A stretch of DNA of 64,000 nucleotides, from positions 310,001 to 374,000 of the forward strand of contig NZ_JAFEUV020000005.1 of the NCBI RefSeq assembly GCF_017355915.2. The letters run 5' to 3'. Position 1 is the stretch's first letter, and each line of letters begins with the position of its first letter. This document shows positions 10,431 through 19,757 of this stretch, piece after piece. The notes beneath the pieces were generated by a model. That model was not told the origin of the DNA. It did no database searches and saw only the letters and a list, made by a program, of their open reading frames with translations. The DNA comes from Telluribacter roseus. GTDB taxonomy: Bacteria > Bacteroidota > Bacteroidia > Cytophagales > Spirosomataceae. Position numbers and translations under genes: made by a program.

Positions 10431-10456
10431 GGCCCTGCCGGTATACCGGCAGGGCC
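10431..10456. terminator. Bidirectional hairpin between hppA and treY-malQ
   Basis: A perfect 26-base palindrome (13-base arms beginning GGCCCTGCCGG) between two convergent genes. Read leftward it is followed by a TATTTTTAT stretch, making it a good intrinsic terminator for the trehalose operon; read rightward the T tract is weak. Confidence 0.85.
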
Positions 10457-10482
10457 TCCTTGTTTAAAGGTATCAAAACAAC

Positions 10483-13400
10483 TTAGTCACGGTTGTATAT
10501 CTGAGTCCACTCCCGTAGCTGATCTTCGGCTTCTTTGGTGATTTGTCCGGGTGTCATACGCCACAGCCAGTTGCCTTCGCCTGCACCGGGGTAGTTCATC
10601 CGCGAGTTCTCATCCAGTCCCAGTAGGTCCTGCACCGGGATGATGGCGATCTTCGCTACGGATGAAAAAGCCAGCCGGCACATAGTAGGAGCGATCTCAT
10701 CATCCGGCAGAACACGTCCTACGTATTTATCCAGACGATTTTTGTCCTCCTTGCCCTCCTGGTGGTACCAGCCCATGACGGTATTGTTGTCGTGGGTACC
10801 GGTGTAGGCTACAAAGTTGGGAACAAAATTATGGGGAACAAAGATGTTCTTCGGCATGGTCTCGTCGAAGGCAAACAAGATCACCTTCATGCCCGGCAGG
10901 TCAAACTCATCACGTAGCTCCAGAACGATATCACTGACATCGCCCAGGTCCTCAGCAATGAAAGGCAAGCCTCCCAGCTCCTTCTTAACCAGATTAAAGA
11001 ACTCAGATCCAGGTCCCAGCTTCCACTCACCCTTACGGGCGGTTTTCTCTCCGGCAGGTACTACCCAGTAGTCAGCAAAGGCCCGGAAGTGGTCAAGGCG
11101 TACGATATCAAACAACTCGATGTTCTTGATGAGTCGCTCGATCCACCACTTGTAGTTCTGCTCTTTCAGTACATCCCATTCAAACACCGGCATACCCCAT
11201 AGCTGTCCGTCTTCACTGAAGAAATCAGGTGGTACGCCAGCTATGCCGGTCATATTCCCTTCTTCATCCAGGCTGAAGATCTCCTTGTTGCCCCACACAT
11301 CTACGGAATCGTAGCTGGTGTAGAAGGGCATATCACCAAATAGCTGGATTCCCCGGTTGTTGCAGTAGGTGCGGAGTCGCTTCCACTGCATCATGAATAT
11401 GAACTGCAGCCACTTGGTCTTCTCTATCTTATCAGCCTGTTCCTTTATGACTTTATCAATGGCTTTTTGGTCACGAAGCTTGTATTCCTTCGGCCACTCA
11501 AACCAGGGCTTTTTGTCATTCATGTCCTTGAGCACTATGAAGAGCGCAAAGTCATCCAGCCACAGGGCCTCCTGCTTGCAGAAGTCCAGGAACTGCTGCT
11601 TCATGGTAGCAAACTCGCCCTCCTTGAAGTTAGTCCAGGCTATCTCGAACAGCTCGCTTTTGACCCGCTCGGCCTCGGCATAGTCGGCTGTATCCTTGGT
11701 AGGAAGCTGGTACTTCTTGAGCTCCTTCGCATCCAGTAGTCCTTCCTGAGCCAGTAGCTCCGGACTGATCAGTAACGGATTACCCGCCCGGCTGGATAGG
11801 GCACTGTAGGGCGAATGAGCCTGTCCCTTTTCGGTGGGATTGAGGGGTAGTAGCTGCCAGTACTTCTGTCCGGTACGGTATAGAAAGTCGGCAAATGCCT
11901 TCGCCTCAGGACCCATGTCTCCTAATCCAAACGGGGAAGGAAGGGAGGTGATATGGAGTAATATACCGGCGCCCCGCTCATTCTTTGCCTTGAACTTCAG
12001 AACCGCAAAGGGTAGTATCGTAAACAAACCACTCAGGGCTAGTTCTTTCTCGACAGTACCCTCCGTTTTCAGGAGCAGATGCTGCCACTCCGTAGCGATA
12101 CCTTTGGGTAGTTCGATCTTGGTATCCTCCCAATCCAGTTCCAGCAGGTCCTTACCCTGTTGTTCGCAGAGCTGAGCTACGTGCAGAGGTACAACTACCA
12201 CATAGCTGGTCTGCTGGTAGGTACGGGCGAAGGCAATGATGTTGTCCTTGTACTTACCACTCACCTCCAGGGGTACATAGTCACCCTTGGCAAAGATGTC
12301 AGCATTACGCTTCCGCTCGTTGAGCAGGGTATGGGTCAACCACAGTTTGATTCTGGCATTGGATCGCTGTTGCCACAGATCCTGCCATACATCCTCCTGC
12401 TTATTAACGTCCTGCGAATCCAGTTCATCCAGCCACTGCTGGCGTTTTTCGTAGTCTACCTTACGACGGTTGTCCGGATCCACCAGGCTCAGGTCCCAGA
12501 ACTCGGTGCCCTGGTATACATCAGGTACCCCCGGACAGGTAAACTTGAGCAGTACCTGCGACAGGGAGTTGACGATACCGTAGTCGGCTACCTTCTGATG
12601 GAAAGCCGAAAAACTCTTCCAGAAAGGTTTGCTTTGATCCAGGAGCGCTTTGGCAAACGCCTTGGTACCTTCTTCGTATTCTTCATTCGGTGTAGTCCAG
12701 TTGGAGTGCTGCTTGGCTTCCCGTAGGGCTTTCTGCAGGTACTCCTGTACACGCTCCGTAAACTCGTCTTCGTCTTCACCCGGCATGGGCAGGGCTCCCA
12801 GGATGGTCTGGTAGATCAGGTACTCATCGTTATCGTCAGGAGCGCCGTTTTTCTTAAGATCAGCGGTTAGCTTCTTCCATTCCTGTACGGCCTGTAGCCA
12901 TTCATCGGCCAGATCCGTCAGTACATTGAGCCGGGCGCGTACATCCTCGCCACGCTTTGTATCGTGGGTAGAGGTCGTATTGAGAGCCAGGGGCCAGTTC
13001 TTCTGGCGGTCAGCCATTTTCTGGTGGAATTCGTCGGGAGTCAACCCAAACGCCTCCGGACTATCACCTACTTCATTATGCCCTACAAAGCGGTTGTACG
13101 TGTACATGAGGGTATCTTCTACCCCCTTCGCCATCAGTGGCCCCGTAAACTGCATCAACCGCTGGTAGAAGCGCAGGGCATTCTTAATGTAGGCGGCATC
13201 TCCTTTCGCAGGCTTTTTCAGAATGGCCTCCTCCAGCAGATCAATCCCCGGCGCCAGGTCTTTCTTGCTGCCCCGGATATTGTCAAAGATATCCTGTACG
13301 GCTGCGGTTTCCTCCTCATCCAGGGGCAGGCTGTTGCCGTAGTACCGGTACACCGGGCACTGGATCAGTACTTCACCAATCGCCTTCTTGAGTATTTCAG

Positions 13401-14712
13401 GATCTACTTTGGTAAGCGCCTTTTCATCAGCCAGATTCAGGTCAACAAAAAGATGGTACAGATTATTCAACTCCCCACCCATGTGCTCGTTCAGGATGTA
13501 GGCTTTTTTGTCGTGGATCTGATCATGGGCCGAAGCCTCGTCACCTACCATCTTGGTATAGTAGTCGGTAAAGCTTTTTTTGCTGTTGCGGTTGGTAAAG
13601 AGGTTGTTGACATCAGACAGAAACTCATAACCGGTAGCACCCTGAATGGGCCACTGCTTCGGTAAGTCTTCGCCCGGTTCCAGAATCTTTTCAACCACAA
13701 TGTACTTTTCCTCACCCACCAGCTCCCGCAGTTGCTGAAGGTAGCCAGTTGGGTCGAAGAGCCCGTCAACGTGGTCAATACGTACCCCTTGGAACAGGTC
13801 TTCCTGCACCAGCGTATTAATAAACTGGTGGTAGGTTTTGAAAACCTCCGGGTTCTGAATATTCAGACAGATCAGACTATTGACGGTAAAGAACCGGCGG
13901 AAGTTGATCTGCTTGTCGGTTTCCTGCCAGTGGCACAGCCGGTAGGCCTGCTCATCGGCGATCTGACTGATCAGCTCCTGATCCTCATTGACTGCCTTCA
14001 GGGCAGACTCAATGTAAGCCCCCGTCGTCTTGTTTTTCAGAAGGGAAGCAAACTGCTGCAGGAACTCCTCCCAGCGGCTGGCAAAAGCCTCGGGTTCGTC
14101 TTCTTTATGAATCTCATCCAGTTTTTCCAGGAGCTGGTTAATGGCTTCTGATTTCTGTCCGCTGCCGGCTTGTAGTACCCGGGCGTAGGATCGGAAGCCC
14201 ACGGGATAATCAGAGTCGTAGTAGGATAGGTACAACCGTAGCCGGTCCGGCTGATATTTGACTTTGAGTTCTCCATTCTTGATAACCTCATCCACCGGGC
14301 TCCCCAGGAAAGGTACCATGATGCGCCCGCTGTAGAGCTGGCTGGTCCAGGCTACGTCGAAAAACGCCGCGTAGGCCGAAAGCTGCCCCTTCTCGAGTAC
14401 ATCCATGAGCCACTCGTTGTTGGGGTGGTAGGCCATGTGGTTGGGCACGATATCCTGGAGCCAGCTGATCCCCTGCTCTTTCAGCCGGGTACATATATCT
14501 CTCAGTTGCTCTTCGGTACCTACCTCGGGGTTGATCCGGTGCGGGTTGACGCCGTCGTACCCGTGGGTACTTCCGGGGGTAGCTTCAAAAATAGGAGAAG
14601 CATAAAGAGTACCTACCCCCAGTTTCTGGAGGTAGGGTAGTATTTTCTCTGCATCAGCCAGGGTAAAGTTCTCGTGGAACTGTATCCTATAAGTAGCGAC
14701 AGGATTATGCAT
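10483..14712 (-). CDS. treY-malQ: Fused maltooligosyltrehalose synthase (TreY) and 4-alpha-glucanotransferase (MalQ)
   Basis: 1409 residues holding two complete enzymes. Residues 1 to ~905 are TreY (GH13): TYRIQFHENFTLADA at the start, nucleophile D313 in GVRIDHVDGLFDP, acid/base E341 in IVVEKILEPGE, GVEDTLMYTYNRFVGHNEVG further on. It isomerises the reducing-end alpha-1,4 bond of maltodextrins to a trehalose bond. From ~910 a GH77 MalQ begins (GAGILLHITSLPSPFG), with nucleophile D1207 in RLDHFRAF, acid/base E1254 in IAEDLGD and GTHDNNT. It disproportionates short maltodextrins. There is no long linker. The start overlaps the treZ stop by eight bases. The fusion would let leftover short glucans be rebuilt into TreY substrates. 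Annotated fusions I recall have MalQ joined to GlgX or placed N-terminal to TreY; here TreY is first. Confidence 0.95.
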   Translation of the reverse strand: MHNPVATYRIQFHENFTLADAEKILPYLQKLGVGTLYASPIFEATPGSTHGYDGVNPHRINPEVGTEEQLRDICTRLKEQGISWLQDIVPNHMAYHPNNEWLMDVLEKGQLSAYAAFFDVAWTSQLYSGRIMVPFLGSPVDEVIKNGELKVKYQPDRLRLYLSYYDSDYPVGFRSYARVLQAGSGQKSEAINQLLEKLDEIHKEDEPEAFASRWEEFLQQFASLLKNKTTGAYIESALKAVNEDQELISQIADEQAYRLCHWQETDKQINFRRFFTVNSLICLNIQNPEVFKTYHQFINTLVQEDLFQGVRIDHVDGLFDPTGYLQQLRELVGEEKYIVVEKILEPGEDLPKQWPIQGATGYEFLSDVNNLFTNRNSKKSFTDYYTKMVGDEASAHDQIHDKKAYILNEHMGGELNNLYHLFVDLNLADEKALTKVDPEILKKAIGEVLIQCPVYRYYGNSLPLDEEETAAVQDIFDNIRGSKKDLAPGIDLLEEAILKKPAKGDAAYIKNALRFYQRLMQFTGPLMAKGVEDTLMYTYNRFVGHNEVGDSPEAFGLTPDEFHQKMADRQKNWPLALNTTSTHDTKRGEDVRARLNVLTDLADEWLQAVQEWKKLTADLKKNGAPDDNDEYLIYQTILGALPMPGEDEDEFTERVQEYLQKALREAKQHSNWTTPNEEYEEGTKAFAKALLDQSKPFWKSFSAFHQKVADYGIVNSLSQVLLKFTCPGVPDVYQGTEFWDLSLVDPDNRRKVDYEKRQQWLDELDSQDVNKQEDVWQDLWQQRSNARIKLWLTHTLLNERKRNADIFAKGDYVPLEVSGKYKDNIIAFARTYQQTSYVVVVPLHVAQLCEQQGKDLLELDWEDTKIELPKGIATEWQHLLLKTEGTVEKELALSGLFTILPFAVLKFKAKNERGAGILLHITSLPSPFGLGDMGPEAKAFADFLYRTGQKYWQLLPLNPTEKGQAHSPYSALSSRAGNPLLISPELLAQEGLLDAKELKKYQLPTKDTADYAEAERVKSELFEIAWTNFKEGEFATMKQQFLDFCKQEALWLDDFALFIVLKDMNDKKPWFEWPKEYKLRDQKAIDKVIKEQADKIEKTKWLQFIFMMQWKRLRTYCNNRGIQLFGDMPFYTSYDSVDVWGNKEIFSLDEEGNMTGIAGVPPDFFSEDGQLWGMPVFEWDVLKEQNYKWWIERLIKNIELFDIVRLDHFRAFADYWVVPAGEKTARKGEWKLGPGSEFFNLVKKELGGLPFIAEDLGDVSDIVLELRDEFDLPGMKVILFAFDETMPKNIFVPHNFVPNFVAYTGTHDNNTVMGWYHQEGKEDKNRLDKYVGRVLPDDEIAPTMCRLAFSSVAKIAIIPVQDLLGLDENSRMNYPGAGEGNWLWRMTPGQITKEAEDQLREWTQIYNRD

Positions 14713-16549
14713 GGTTGGTGTAGATTATGATAGACTCAGGTTGAACGGTGACAGCACTTGTACTGTCGGCTTGGTCAGGTGAGGCAGCCGGCCCTTTCCA
14801 CTCGGGAGCGGCCGAATCCAATACCTTTGTCAAACTATCTGAGTAAGATGGTAACGAGACTTGTTGTGCTGTTTTAGAAAAATTCATCACACATACGACG
14901 TGGTCGTTGTCGTGCCAGCGATGAAGTACGAGCGTTTGCTGCTCCTCGTTGGGTACTACCTCCACTTGTTTGCGGTTGAGCTGACGAAGTGCCGGAAGCT
15001 CCTTCCGGAGCCGGATCAGGGTCTGGTAGTACCTGAACATCGTCTGGTGTGGATCCTGATTCAGCAACTCCCATTGCAGCTTCGACTCATTAAAGGTATC
15101 TTCGGCCATGGGGTCTGGTGCTTCACCCTGAGCGTGGAATGCCGCAAACTCGGCCTTACGTCCCTTACGCACAGCTTCGGCCAGTTCCGGATCGGTATGA
15201 CTCACGAAGTACAGGAACGGATTCGGCTCGCTGTATTCTTCCCCCATGAATAACATCGGCAGGAACGGACTTACCATCACGGCACCGGCCATGAGTTTCT
15301 GCATCTCGAAGCTCGACAACTGGCTGGTACGCTCGCCCAGCATACGGTTGCCGACTTGATCGTGGTTCTGGGAGAACACGATGAACTGCTTACCCGGGTT
15401 GTTTTCAGCTTTGATACCGAATATTTTGTCACGATGGGGCGAGTACTGCCCGTCGTATACATACGCGTCCGTATAGGCTTTGGCCAGATGCTGTAAACCG
15501 GTAAAGTCAGAATAGTACCCATTACGATCGCCACCAGCGGTTACCCGCAGCGCGTGGTGAAACTCATCCACCCACTGGGCATCCATACCAAATCCCTGCT
15601 CTTCCAGCGGATTGATAAAGCGGGTATCGTTCAGATCCAGTTCGACGATCATGTAGTGGGTACGTCCGGTCTGCTGCATGAGCTCATTAACGCACATCTT
15701 CATCTCGCGCAGGATATGCGTGGCACTGAAGTCCTTAATGGCATGCACAGCATCCATCCGTACGGCATCAATATGAAAGTCCCGGAACCACATCAGGAGG
15801 TTCTCGGTGAAGTACTTTCTTACCCCATCGCAACCGGCATCGTCAAAGTTCAGAGCGGGTCCCCAGGGGGTATTGTACTTGTCGGTAAAGTAGGGGCCAA
15901 AGTCGTTGAGGTAGTTACCTTCGGGGCCCATGTGGTTGTACACAACATCCAGTATAACGGCGATACCTTTCTGATGACAGGCATCCACCAGGTGCTGTAG
16001 CCCTTCGGCTCCGCCGTACGAGTTCTGGGTAGCGAAGGGAAGTACCCCATCGTATCCCCAGTTGCGTGAGCCAGGGAACTGGGCCACCGGCATGATCTCG
16101 ATAGCATTAACGCCCAGTTCTTTCAGGTAATCCAGCTTTTGCTCCATGGAAGCAAAAGTACCCTCGGGTGTAAACGTACCGGTATGCAGCTCGTACAGGA
16201 TGTAATCCTCGAGAGGAATGTTGTTCCAGTTGCTGTCGGTCCACTTAAAGGTATTGACATCTATGGCCTGCGAGGGACCGTGTACTCCTTCGGGCTGTGC
16301 CAGCGAAGCCGGATCCGGACGCTCCAGATCATCATCCAGTACTATTTTATACAGATCCCCGGGTTTGATATCCGTAGTGGAAGTGTGCCAGTAGCCCATA
16401 TCCTCCTTCGCTAACGAGATGGTCTTGTTCTTGTCCGGAAGTACCAGGGCAACTTTCTTGGCTATGGGTGACCAGACATATATATCGGCCTGTCCCTCGG
16501 TGTTAAAACTAACACCGAGGGATCTTTTTCTTACATCCAATAGATTCAT
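14705..16549 (-). CDS. treZ: Malto-oligosyltrehalose trehalohydrolase
   Basis: 614 residues, GH13. The N-terminal carbohydrate-binding-like beta domain (ADIYVWSPIAKKVALVLPD) is followed by the barrel with VVYNHMGPEGNY, nucleophile D266 in AVRMDAVHAI, acid/base E303 in IVELDLNDTRF and the FSQNHDQVGNR motif. The enzyme releases free trehalose from the maltooligosyl-trehalose made by TreY. It sits between glgX (two bases upstream) and treY-malQ (eight-base overlap), so the three genes are translationally linked and form the TreX-TreZ-TreY route from glycogen to trehalose. Expected length and all catalytic residues are present. Confidence 0.96.
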   Translation of the reverse strand: MNLLDVRKRSLGVSFNTEGQADIYVWSPIAKKVALVLPDKNKTISLAKEDMGYWHTSTTDIKPGDLYKIVLDDDLERPDPASLAQPEGVHGPSQAIDVNTFKWTDSNWNNIPLEDYILYELHTGTFTPEGTFASMEQKLDYLKELGVNAIEIMPVAQFPGSRNWGYDGVLPFATQNSYGGAEGLQHLVDACHQKGIAVILDVVYNHMGPEGNYLNDFGPYFTDKYNTPWGPALNFDDAGCDGVRKYFTENLLMWFRDFHIDAVRMDAVHAIKDFSATHILREMKMCVNELMQQTGRTHYMIVELDLNDTRFINPLEEQGFGMDAQWVDEFHHALRVTAGGDRNGYYSDFTGLQHLAKAYTDAYVYDGQYSPHRDKIFGIKAENNPGKQFIVFSQNHDQVGNRMLGERTSQLSSFEMQKLMAGAVMVSPFLPMLFMGEEYSEPNPFLYFVSHTDPELAEAVRKGRKAEFAAFHAQGEAPDPMAEDTFNESKLQWELLNQDPHQTMFRYYQTLIRLRKELPALRQLNRKQVEVVPNEEQQTLVLHRWHDNDHVVCVMNFSKTAQQVSLPSYSDSLTKVLDSAAPEWKGPAASPDQADSTSAVTVQPESIIIYTNHA

Positions 16550-16551
16550 AC

Positions 16552-18741
16552 TTACTTTTTGAATGGGTATTTAAGAAGTACTACTGATCGGCTCTGGACT
16601 ACCACCGTGTCACCCGGGTTGTAGGTGTCACTACTTTTTTCATCGATAAAGTTTTCACTGGTATCCATAATCTTGATCCATTCTTCACCATACTTCTTGG
16701 ATGGTAACTTGTACTCCAGGGGTTCGTGGTGGGCATTAAAAATAACGTAGAACGAGTCATCTACGATCTGCTCACCTTTGGGGCCTACTGAGCGCAGGCC
16801 GCGTCCGTTCAGGAACACCCCCAGCGACTTGGCAAAGTCATTGCTCCAGTTCTCTTCGTTCATTTCGGTACCTTCGGGCAGGAACCACGCGATATCCTCT
16901 ACACCTGTTCCCTTGATAGGCTGCCCCTGGAACCAGCGACGACGGCAGAATACCGGATGGTTTTTCTGGAGTTCAATCAACTTCTTGGTAAACTGCATCA
17001 GGTCCATATCCGCATTCTTCCAGTCAAACCACGATATCTCGTTATCCTGGCAGTAGGCGTTGTTGTTGCCCCCCTGGCTGCGCCCGATTTCATCACCGGC
17101 CAAAAGCATAGGTACCCCCTGTGACAGGAATAGTGTTGCCAGGAAGTTGCGCTTCTGACGGTTGCGGAGTTCTATGATTTCCGGATCATCAGTAAGGCCT
17201 TCAGCACCACAGTTCCAGGAGCGGTTGTGACTCTCGCCGTCGTTGTTATCTTCCCCGTTGGCTTCGTTATGTTTCTCATTGTACGATACCAAGTCATTCA
17301 GGGTAAACCCGTCGTGCGCCGTAATAAAGTTGATACTAGCGATCGGGCGTCGGTTGTCACCCTGGTACAGGTCAGGACTACCGGTAAAACGGGTAGCAAA
17401 TTCGGCCAGCATACTGTTTTCGCCGCGCCAGTAGTCACGCATACAATCGCGGTACTTACCATTCCACTCGGTCCAGCCCGGAGGGAAGTTACCTACCTGG
17501 TAGCCGCCTTCGCCAATGTCCCAGGGTTCAGCAATAAGCTTAACTTGTGATATGATAGGATCTTGATGGATGATATCAAAGAAGGAGCCCAGGCGATCTA
17601 CAGAGTGAAGCTCACGGGCCAGGGCCGAAGCCAGGTCAAAGCGGAATCCATCCACGTGCATCTCCAGGATCCAGTAGCGCAGGCTGTCCATGATCAGGCG
17701 GAGTACACTGGGGAGCTGGGCATTTAGGGTATTACCAGTACCCGTATAGTCCATATAGAAGCGCTTGTCTTCTTCTACCAGGCGGTAGTATGAACTATTA
17801 TCTATCCCCTTGAAGGAAAGAGTCGGGCCCATATGGTTACCTTCACCGGTATGGTTATATACTACGTCCAGAATCACCTCGATACCGGCTTTATGTAGTT
17901 CTTTAACCATGCTCTTAAACTCGAATACCTGTTCGCCACGGGTACCACTGCTTGAGTAGCGTACATCCGGAGCAAAGAAACCAATGGAGTTATACCCCCA
18001 GTAGTTGGTAAGGCCTTTTTCTTTCAGGTGCCAGTCGGTAATAAAGTGATGTACCGGCAGCAGCTCAATGGCCGTAATACCCAGTTCCTTCAGGTAATTG
18101 ATCGTAACCGGATGCGCAATTGCCGCATAGGTACCTCTGATCTCTTCGGGAATCTCAGGATGTTGTTTAGTAAAGCCCTTTACATGCGTTTCGTAGATTA
18201 CGGATTTGTGGTAAGGTACTTTGGGTGCTTTATCATCACCCCAGTCAAAGCTGGGATCTATTACGACTGACTTAGGAATGAACGGAGCACTATCCGACTC
18301 ACTCATACTCATATCTTCCTCGGCGTTACCTACCTCGTAACCGAATAATGCCTCATTCCATTCTATAGTACCTGATATGGCTTTCGCGTAGGGGTCAATC
18401 AGTAATTTATTGGGGTTAAAGCGATATCCGTTCTGCGGATCGTATGGACCATGGACCCGGTACCCATATAGCTGGCCTGGTTGCAATTCAGGAACGTACA
18501 CGTGCCATACGTGATGGGTGCGTTCGGTCATTTTGATTCGGGATGATTCGGACTCATCATCGGGTGAATCAAACAGACATAGTTCGACCCCCTGTGCATT
18601 CTCAGCGAATAAAGCAAAGTTTACTCCCTGACCATCCCAGGTAGCTCCCAGTGGATAGGGGGTGCCCGGATATACCTTATGATTCTTCTTACTCACTTTG
18701 CCAGAAGGTTCTGCGGCAACGTTGCTGAGTTTTTTTCCCAT
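16552..18741 (-). CDS. glgX: Glycogen debranching enzyme (isoamylase type, GlgX/TreX)
   Basis: 729 residues, GH13 debranching enzyme. An early-set domain (PGTPYPLGATWDGQGVNFA) precedes the catalytic barrel with EVILDVVYNHTGEGN, nucleophile D369 in DGFRFDLASAL, acid/base E405 in LIAEPWDIGEGG and the NFITAHDGFTLNDLVSYN region. It cuts alpha-1,6 branches of glycogen, giving linear maltodextrins for TreY/TreZ. First gene of the glgX-treZ-treY/malQ operon. About 30 polar, lysine-rich residues precede the domain. Confidence 0.95.
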   Translation of the reverse strand: MGKKLSNVAAEPSGKVSKKNHKVYPGTPYPLGATWDGQGVNFALFAENAQGVELCLFDSPDDESESSRIKMTERTHHVWHVYVPELQPGQLYGYRVHGPYDPQNGYRFNPNKLLIDPYAKAISGTIEWNEALFGYEVGNAEEDMSMSESDSAPFIPKSVVIDPSFDWGDDKAPKVPYHKSVIYETHVKGFTKQHPEIPEEIRGTYAAIAHPVTINYLKELGITAIELLPVHHFITDWHLKEKGLTNYWGYNSIGFFAPDVRYSSSGTRGEQVFEFKSMVKELHKAGIEVILDVVYNHTGEGNHMGPTLSFKGIDNSSYYRLVEEDKRFYMDYTGTGNTLNAQLPSVLRLIMDSLRYWILEMHVDGFRFDLASALARELHSVDRLGSFFDIIHQDPIISQVKLIAEPWDIGEGGYQVGNFPPGWTEWNGKYRDCMRDYWRGENSMLAEFATRFTGSPDLYQGDNRRPIASINFITAHDGFTLNDLVSYNEKHNEANGEDNNDGESHNRSWNCGAEGLTDDPEIIELRNRQKRNFLATLFLSQGVPMLLAGDEIGRSQGGNNNAYCQDNEISWFDWKNADMDLMQFTKKLIELQKNHPVFCRRRWFQGQPIKGTGVEDIAWFLPEGTEMNEENWSNDFAKSLGVFLNGRGLRSVGPKGEQIVDDSFYVIFNAHHEPLEYKLPSKKYGEEWIKIMDTSENFIDEKSSDTYNPGDTVVVQSRSVVLLKYPFKK

Positions 18742-19080
18742 TTTTAGTGTTGAGTTGGTTTATAGGTAGTACTAGTCCGGGGCAGATAAAATATTCCACT
18801 GTCGCTCACTGCCCGTTCCGATGTAATTCAGATGGTTTTCAGGTGAGACGCCCGTAGTTTTTCGGATCTGTAAGCTGTCCGGATTTACACTTGACTCTAA
18901 ATATTCATGCCACTCACACTGTACCTGTTTCTGTTGAAGTTTTTCTCAACTAGTACCCTTACGTATAGTTAAAAACTGCTACATGTGGAGAAGCAGCAGC
19001 AGGATCAACCGGAAGTACCCGTAGTAGGAAGGATCGGGAGGACGCAGGTACCTGTGCAGGAGGGAAGGACCGGAAAGGGG
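18742..19080. other. Intergenic stretch upstream of glgX, no gene seen
   Basis: No convincing open frame, RNA gene or repeat. It must hold the promoter of the trehalose operon (leftward), but I could not place -33/-7 boxes with confidence. The left part is purine-rich and of ordinary composition, unlike the AT-rich promoter regions elsewhere in the window. Confidence 0.5.
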
Positions 19081-19110
19081 CTAAAACAAAAATGCCGACC
19101 AAAGGTCGGC
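19081..19110 (-). terminator. Intrinsic terminator of the trpS-PAP2-prs-rplY run
   Basis: Read leftward, arms GCCGACC/GGTCGGC with a three-base loop are followed by ATTTTTGTTTTAG. The hairpin lies about 35 bases after the rplY stop. Confidence 0.85.
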
Positions 19111-19144
19111 ACGTTTGCATCTATTAGCCATGAAAAATAAATTA

Positions 19145-19711
19145 CTATCCACGCATTTGTCCACGCAGTGCACGTGGGATCTCAACTGAAGCAACAGGGT
19201 TGCTTGTTGGGCTTAGGATGGTGTATCCTTCTGGTTGGATAGCACCTACCTTAACCGATTTGCCAAGGTCGAGGTTTGTTATATCAACTTCAATATAGTC
19301 AGGAATGTTCTTAGCCAAACCTTGCACACGCAATTTACGCAATTTTTGGTTAAGTTTTCCACCTTTCATTACTCCGGTTGAAGCACCTGTCAGTTTAACG
19401 GGTACCTCTACCTTTATCTCTTTCCCTTCAACGATCTCAAGGAAGTCAGCGTGTAGCAGACTGTCGTTAACGGGATGGTACTGTGTATCTTGCAAAATGG
19501 CAGTATATAGATCGCCTTCGATGTTCAGGGTTACTTCGAATACATCAGGAGTAAACAGCAGCTCACGGAAAAGGATAGAAGGTGCATAGAAATGTACCTG
19601 TGAATTTCCACCGTAAAGTACTGAAGGAATGTAACCTTGGGCACGCAGGTCTTGAGACTCAGACTTGCCGAGATTCGCTCTTTTATACCCTACAATCTCA
19701 TGTTTTTTCAT
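19145..19711 (-). CDS. rplY: 50S ribosomal protein L25 (TL5/Ctc type)
   Basis: 188 residues with the two-domain long form: the 5S rRNA-binding L25 domain at the N-terminus (EIVGYKRANLGKSESQDLRAQGYIPSVLYGG) and a C-terminal beta domain (VPVKLTGASTGVMKGGKLNQ, followed by PDYIEVDITNLDLGKSV). This is the Ctc/TL5 architecture; E. coli L25 has only the first domain. Located 46 bases after prs, a prs-rplY pairing found in many bacteria, and followed by a terminator. Confidence 0.96.
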   Translation of the reverse strand: MKKHEIVGYKRANLGKSESQDLRAQGYIPSVLYGGNSQVHFYAPSILFRELLFTPDVFEVTLNIEGDLYTAILQDTQYHPVNDSLLHADFLEIVEGKEIKVEVPVKLTGASTGVMKGGKLNQKLRKLRVQGLAKNIPDYIEVDITNLDLGKSVKVGAIQPEGYTILSPTSNPVASVEIPRALRGQMRG

Positions 19712-19757
19712 AATTTGAAAAGATAAACTAAGTGTAAAATAACTACGATTAAAAAAA

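Noticed and set aside
12964-13665. Rightward 233-codon frame inside treY-malQ
   Set aside because: Shadow of a clear GH13 enzyme, no recognisable domain.
18742-19144. Possible small RNA between glgX and rplY
   Set aside because: Only the rplY terminator hairpin is clear. The rest shows no promoter-terminator pair.
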